Shown: one piece after another, positions 60,851 to 64,000 of the stretch
How the letters are laid out: every line of letters begins with the position of its first letter
Position numbering within the stretch: the first letter of the stretch is position 1
Assembly (NCBI GenBank): GCA_024636835.1
Contig: JAGXGH010000052.1
Location: 34,270 to 98,269 of the forward strand
Reading direction: 5' to 3'
From: Verrucomicrobiales bacterium
Lineage (GTDB): Bacteria; Verrucomicrobiota; Verrucomicrobiia; Verrucomicrobiales; SLCJ01
DNA length: 64,000 nucleotides
Position numbers and translations under genes: made by a program
Notes under the pieces: model-generated
What the model was told of the DNA's origin: nothing
What the model saw: only the letters and a program-made list of their open reading frames with translations
The model's database searches: none

Positions 60851-61909
60851 ATGGCTAAAAAAACTCCTAAAAAGAAGGTGGCAAAGAAAGTGGCTGCGGC
60901 CGCGAAGAAAACAGCAGCGAAAAAGAAAGCTGTAACGAAAAAGGCACCGGCGAAAAAGGCTGCTAAGAAGCCTGTCGCAAAAAAAGCGCCCGCCAAGAAG
61001 GTGACGAAACCCGCTAAGAAAAAAGTCGCTAAGAAGGCTCCTGCGAAGAAAGTAGCGAAGAAGAAAGTTGTCGCGAAGAAAGCTGCGAAACCCGCTGCGA
61101 AGAAGAAGGTAGCCAAAAAGGCTGCAAAACCTGCTGTAAAGAAGGTCGCTAAAAAGGCACCTGCGAAGAAGAAAGTCGCCAAGAAAGCGCCTGCTAAAAA
61201 GGTAGCGAAGAAGAAAGTGGCAAAAAAAGCAGCAACCCCCGCTCCAAAAAAAGCGCCTGCGAAGAAAAAAGTGGCCAAGAAAGCTCCAGCTAAAAAAACA
61301 AGTTCCAAAAAAGTGGCGGTAAGCAAGTCCGCAGCAAAGCCTGCTGTTGAAGCAGCACCCGCGAAGAAATCACGTAAGGTGAAGCTGAAGACCAAGACCA
61401 TCACGGTGAAGAAGGAGAAGAAGGTGGTTGAGCCCAAAGTGGTTCCCATTCCGAAGCGTAAGATGACTCCGTTTATCAAGGGACAGCGACAGCGTCTCCT
61501 CGATCTCCGCGACACCTTGCTTGAGGCCATGGGCGGGATCCAACGCGAGAACCTCCGCAACGGTGGTGACGGTTCTTCATCCGCGTTCGGTCAGCACCAA
61601 GCGGATGCAGGCAGCGATGCTTATGACCGTGACTTCGCACTCAGCCTTCTTTCCCAAGAGCAGGACGCTCTTTACGAGATCGAAGAAGCAATCTCTCGCG
61701 TGGATAGCGGTATTTACGGAGTTTGTGAGATGTGCCGTAAGCTCATTCCCGAAGAGCGTTTGGAAGCGATTCCATTTGCGCGTTTGACGGTCGATTGCCA
61801 AGAGAAATTGGAGCGAGAAAACCACATGAATGGTAATTTTGGCCGTGGAGCCACGATTTACGGAGGTGTGGGCGCTGAAGAAACTTTTGAGAGCGCACTT
61901 GAAGACTAA
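60851..61909 (+). CDS. Histone-H1-like tail fused to a DksA/TraR zinc-finger domain
   Basis: A 352-residue protein in two parts. Residues 1 to about 205 are almost only Lys, Ala, Pro and Val in repeats such as [11 protein letters not shown], like bacterial histone H1 (HctB/KIN-type) and DNA-condensing tails. Residues 210-352 are a DksA/TraR domain: a helical hairpin ([20 protein letters not shown] ... [28 protein letters not shown]) and a zinc finger [26 protein letters not shown]. The third zinc cysteine, normally in a Cys-x-x-Cys-Gln pair, is Thr here. It could tether a transcription factor to DNA. It precedes rpmG and rpsR. Confidence 0.88.
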   Translation: MAKKTPKKKVAKKVAAAAKKTAAKKKAVTKKAPAKKAAKKPVAKKAPAKKVTKPAKKKVAKKAPAKKVAKKKVVAKKAAKPAAKKKVAKKAAKPAVKKVAKKAPAKKKVAKKAPAKKVAKKKVAKKAATPAPKKAPAKKKVAKKAPAKKTSSKKVAVSKSAAKPAVEAAPAKKSRKVKLKTKTITVKKEKKVVEPKVVPIPKRKMTPFIKGQRQRLLDLRDTLLEAMGGIQRENLRNGGDGSSSAFGQHQADAGSDAYDRDFALSLLSQEQDALYEIEEAISRVDSGIYGVCEMCRKLIPEERLEAIPFARLTVDCQEKLERENHMNGNFGRGATIYGGVGAEETFESALED

Positions 61910-61983
61910 AGAAATGCGGTTATTATCCCAACCCGTCTCATCCGAAATCTAGAAGACAAAGAAACACTCAGCCGATCAAGCGT

Positions 61984-62157
61984 ATGCCCCGCGACATCAT
62001 TACACTCGAATGCACAGAAGCCCGTGCGGAAGGAAAATCTCCTTCTCGCTACGTGACCACCCGTAACAAGAAGAGCCTCCTTACCCCAGGTCGTCTGGAG
62101 AAGGTCAAGTTCAATCCAGCGCTCAAGCGTCGCACCCTTCACCGCGAGCTTCGCTAA
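61984..62157 (+). CDS. rpmG: 50S ribosomal protein L33
   Basis: A 57-residue protein: [33 protein letters not shown], then [18 protein letters not shown]. The pattern ITLECTE...RYVTTRNK....LEKVKFNP matches L33. The zinc-ribbon cysteine pairs are mostly absent (a single Cys at position 10), so this is close to the zinc-free form. It is followed 35 bp later by rpsR; the two likely share a transcript. Confidence 0.93.
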   Translation: MPRDIITLECTEARAEGKSPSRYVTTRNKKSLLTPGRLEKVKFNPALKRRTLHRELR

Positions 62158-62192
62158 TCAATTTTAACGTAACGTTAACTTTCTGACCAATC

Positions 62193-62432
62193 ATGGAACC
62201 TAAAACACCGGAACGCGCCGCGAATTTTCGCCGTAACAATAAGATCATGCCACGCCGTCGTCTCGACCTACCTGTCGAGAAGATCGCCGCATTGAACACC
62301 GACATCCTCGAGAAGTTCACCACATCGACTGGAAAAATTCTTCCTCGCCGTGTGACTGGCGTTTCCGCCAAGATGCACCGCAAGATCACTCGTGAGATCA
62401 AGCGCTCTCGCGCCTTGAACCTCATGCCCTAG
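62193..62432 (+). CDS. rpsR: 30S ribosomal protein S18
   Basis: A 79-residue S18: [30 protein letters not shown] then [22 protein letters not shown]. The family core (D/N-x-x-x-L-x-x-F-x-x-x-x-G-K-I-L-P-R-R-x-T-G, then Q/R-x-x-I-x-R-x-I-K-R-A-R) is complete. A terminator follows 60 bp downstream. Confidence 0.95.
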   Translation: MEPKTPERAANFRRNNKIMPRRRLDLPVEKIAALNTDILEKFTTSTGKILPRRVTGVSAKMHRKITREIKRSRALNLMP

Positions 62433-62492
62433 TTTCGATTTGGGACGGGAAGCGGACGGCATTACTGCCAGAAGCTGATCACTGATATTTTT

Positions 62493-62526
62493 AAAACCCC
62501 GCCGGAGTGATTCGGTGGGGTTTTTT
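62493..62526 (+). terminator. Terminator after rpsR
   Basis: AAAACCCCGCC pairs with GGTGGGGTTTT around a 10-nt loop, followed by a T-run. Confidence 0.88.
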
Positions 62527-62531
62527 CGTGG

Positions 62532-62610
62532 TCGCGTATAAGGGCTGCGCCCCACGCGATTCGGTGGCGCTGAAGGGAAGTCACGGACGTCTGAAAGCCA
62601 TCCCTCCCAG
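62532..62610. repeat. Two hairpin repeats after rpsR
   Basis: A TCGCGTATAAGGGCTGCGCC..ACGCGA hairpin (62532-62559) and, in reverse, a TGGGAGGGATGG..CGTCCGTGA hairpin (62581-62610). The same two families lie next to each other in the element at 32007-32405. Confidence 0.7.
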
Positions 62611-62694
62611 GCAAACATCGCGACCACAAGGTATGCGGTTGGCTGACTGAGGTGTTTACAAGTGGTTCAGAGCGATGCATTATTATGATGTCGC

Positions 62695-63396
62695 ATGATG
62701 AAACCTGAACAAAAGCGTAAATCTCTCGCCATATTAGCGATGATGTTTGGCGTTTATTGGCTTTGGGTTGGCCGTGGATTCTTAGCAATGGAGCCCTTGG
62801 AGGGCGATTTTTTGCCATGGTCTGCTGCGGTGATATTCATGGTGACCGCTTATTTGGCGATATTTGCGATCGTGGGAGTGACTGCGGTATTCAGCGGCAT
62901 TGAACTCTTTCGTAAACCCTCAGCAGCAGCGGCGAAGAGAATCATCATTCTTGTGGCGATATTTACTGGCTTGTTTGTTGCGGGATTATTGATGGAGTGG
63001 AAAAGAACGTTATCGGATGATTCGATTGCCTCCTCAGCAATGGTATTCGTTACCGCTTTATTTGCTGTCACTACCTACCCCGTCATAGCGCGTCGTGTGC
63101 TTATGCAGCTGGGGATTGAGTTTACCGAGAAATCGACTCCAAGAGTAGGGAGGGGAGGTTTGATTGTTTTGGCATGGACACTTTGGCTGCTGTTGTCTAG
63201 CGTTGCTGAGGTGACTCTATCATCTGTGCGAGGCATCACATCATTATTGGCTTTATTTGTTCCCATTGCTATTTCCTATGGTGCCTATCGTTACGCTGTG
63301 AAAAAGCTAGGGCTGACGCGGCCACGTAAGCATCTCTATGCATTTGAAAGGCAGGGTATCAAGCCGATTTACCCACCGGGCGCAAAGCCGGAATAA
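62695..63396 (+). CDS. Polytopic membrane protein, unknown
   Basis: A 233-residue protein with about six hydrophobic helices (for example LAILAMMFGVYWLWVGRGFLAM, IFMVTAYLAIFAIVGVTAVF, IIILVAIFTGLFVAGLLM, LIVLAWTLWLLLSSVAEV). The C-terminus is basic and Pro-rich (GIKPIYPPGAKPE), on the cytosolic side by the positive-inside rule. No family recognised. ATG at 62695 or the next codon. Confidence 0.65.
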   Translation: MMKPEQKRKSLAILAMMFGVYWLWVGRGFLAMEPLEGDFLPWSAAVIFMVTAYLAIFAIVGVTAVFSGIELFRKPSAAAAKRIIILVAIFTGLFVAGLLMEWKRTLSDDSIASSAMVFVTALFAVTTYPVIARRVLMQLGIEFTEKSTPRVGRGGLIVLAWTLWLLLSSVAEVTLSSVRGITSLLALFVPIAISYGAYRYAVKKLGLTRPRKHLYAFERQGIKPIYPPGAKPE

Positions 63397-63416
63397 TTGT
63401 TGAGAAGCTGCGTGTT

Positions 63417-63525
63417 TGTAGGTCGGACGTGTTGGGTAGACGGGAATGGTTGTTTGCAGGCCACTAATTGAATTTGTGCAAGCTGTGCTTGAGGGGGAGG
63501 TGTTAGCCGACACGTCTAACCTACA
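63417..63525. repeat. ~110-bp TIR element, diverged copy
   Basis: Termini TGTAGGTCGGACGTG and CACGTCTAACCTACA, 109 bp, the length and ends of copies A to C, but the middle differs. Confidence 0.65.
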
Positions 63526-63565
63526 CTACAGTCGAGAGGCCATTGGCGAGTCCGTGTCTTGTCAT

Positions 63566-63595
63566 TGGGAGGGATGCTTTTCAAGCGTCCGTGAT
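63566..63595. repeat. TGGGAGGGATG..CGTCCGTGAT hairpin repeat
   Basis: Identical to 54631-54660. Confidence 0.7.
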
Positions 63596-63740
63596 TTTGT
63601 GTGACTAGGAACTCCCAATGATAGTGTATTAATATGAAGTGCGCGTAGGAGTTGTATATTGGACGATTTTGAGGGAGTTTTTTATGACTGACTAAGGCGA
63701 TGAAGGTGGTTGGATTTAATTCCGAGCGAGAATTTGGAGG

Positions 63741-63869
63741 ATGATAAAAAAGAAACAGATTATTTGTAAGCTTACTGGGGAGCGGGGACCAGGCGTCGAA
63801 GCGCATATTATTCCCCGTAGCTTCTACAATTTTAACAAGACGAAGCATGAAGCGGCTAAGCAGGGCTGA
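63741..63869 (+). pseudogene. Possible truncated HNH-type nuclease start
   Basis: 42 codons from an ATG: MIKKKQIICKLTGERGPGVE, then AHIIPRSFYNFNKTKHE. The pattern Cys-x-x-(T)-G followed by AHIIPRSF is the opening of a class of HNH-like proteins. The frame ends in TGA at 63867 and no full domain follows in any frame, so it is a fragment, or a very short gene. Confidence 0.35.
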
Positions 63870-64000
63870 CGCATCTAAAAATCCAGCAAGCGTAGGAGAT
63901 AGTCGTGATTCCAAGAAGCGGCGAGTTGTTTGCCCTTGATACTACGTTTTTTTGTTCTCTCACTGTTGAGCAAATTCAGTGCCATCCGGCGTGTGGTTGC

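Larger units (their letters stand above)
63397..64000. other. Window end without an intact gene
   Basis: No intact gene. It holds a diverged TIR element (63417-63525), a hairpin repeat (63566-63595) and an HNH-like fragment (63741-63869). From 63870 to the end I see nothing further. Confidence 0.55.

Noticed and set aside
60799..61560. 253-codon minus-strand frame rich in Phe/Ala/Thr
   Set aside because: It is the antisense of the Lys/Ala repeat of the H1-like protein.
63516..63914. 132-codon minus-strand frame
   Set aside because: It runs through two dispersed repeats and shows no domain or start context.

Overview
The window is a 64 kb stretch of a bacterial chromosome with compact, mostly housekeeping gene content and no rRNA, prophage or intact transposase. 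The gene set points to the phylum Verrucomicrobiota: LL-diaminopimelate aminotransferase with diaminopimelate decarboxylase, a Tat-exported Gfo/Idh-type oxidoreductase, a DUF1080 secreted hydrolase, a PEP-CTERM exported protein, a GxxExxY protein, and a Lys/Ala-rich histone-H1-like tail fused to a DksA/TraR zinc finger. The assignment is by inference from gene families, not from a marker-gene alignment. Few genes have a clear Shine-Dalgarno sequence.

Layout. 1-1649: truncated OmpA-family protein with a long charged repeat helix, open at the window edge. 1.9-7.1 kb: purD, a GxxExxY cassette between inverted repeats, then pyrR-pyrB-pyrC and a DUF4870 protein. 7.1-13 kb: fumC, a VOC protein, a Fic protein with operator-like inverted repeats, a YkgJ protein, rsgA and a nucleotidyltransferase pair. 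13-19 kb: aspS, hisS, recF, argD and a VapBC pair. 20-28 kb: class I fumarase, phosphodiesterase, pyk-glgX and an M20 dipeptidase. 28-32 kb: two exported proteins of unknown role.

32.4-39.9 kb is the most interesting part. It holds an RNA-repair and RNA-quality-control locus: rtcR (sigma-54 activator with a ligand-sensing domain), a divergent sigma-54 promoter, rsr (a Ro60/TROVE homologue), four tandem structured RNAs, rtcB (RNA ligase) and rtcA (RNA 3'-phosphate cyclase). Each RNA folds by hand into a circularly permuted tRNA-like module: T arm, acceptor strand, short loop, acceptor strand, D arm. The module is closed where the anticodon arm would be by a long stem that carries a conserved CRAATG motif on its 5' side and TTGTYG on its 3' side. 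These are bacterial Y RNAs. Two of the four carry the same 87-nt structured insertion inside the T loop, with compensatory base changes between the copies.

40-52 kb: bioB, a possible caspase-like exported protein, lysA, a GT39-type membrane protein, mnmA, a TSUP transporter, dapL and a Gfo/Idh protein. 53-55 kb: a 1.4 kb segment with an ice-binding-type PEP-CTERM protein between long direct repeats, beside gene remnants. 55-64 kb: a DUF1080 protein, a second VapBC pair, tRNA-Lys, a HAD hydrolase, nuoB-nuoC split off from the rest of complex I, tal, the H1/DksA fusion, rpmG, rpsR and a membrane protein.

The intergenic DNA is unusually rich in short dispersed palindromic elements. At least eight families recur: a ~110-bp TIR element, several hairpin families, a 9-bp-periodic repeat that also bounds the GxxExxY gene, and a pyrimidine-rich leader repeat in front of rsgA, aspS and hisS.
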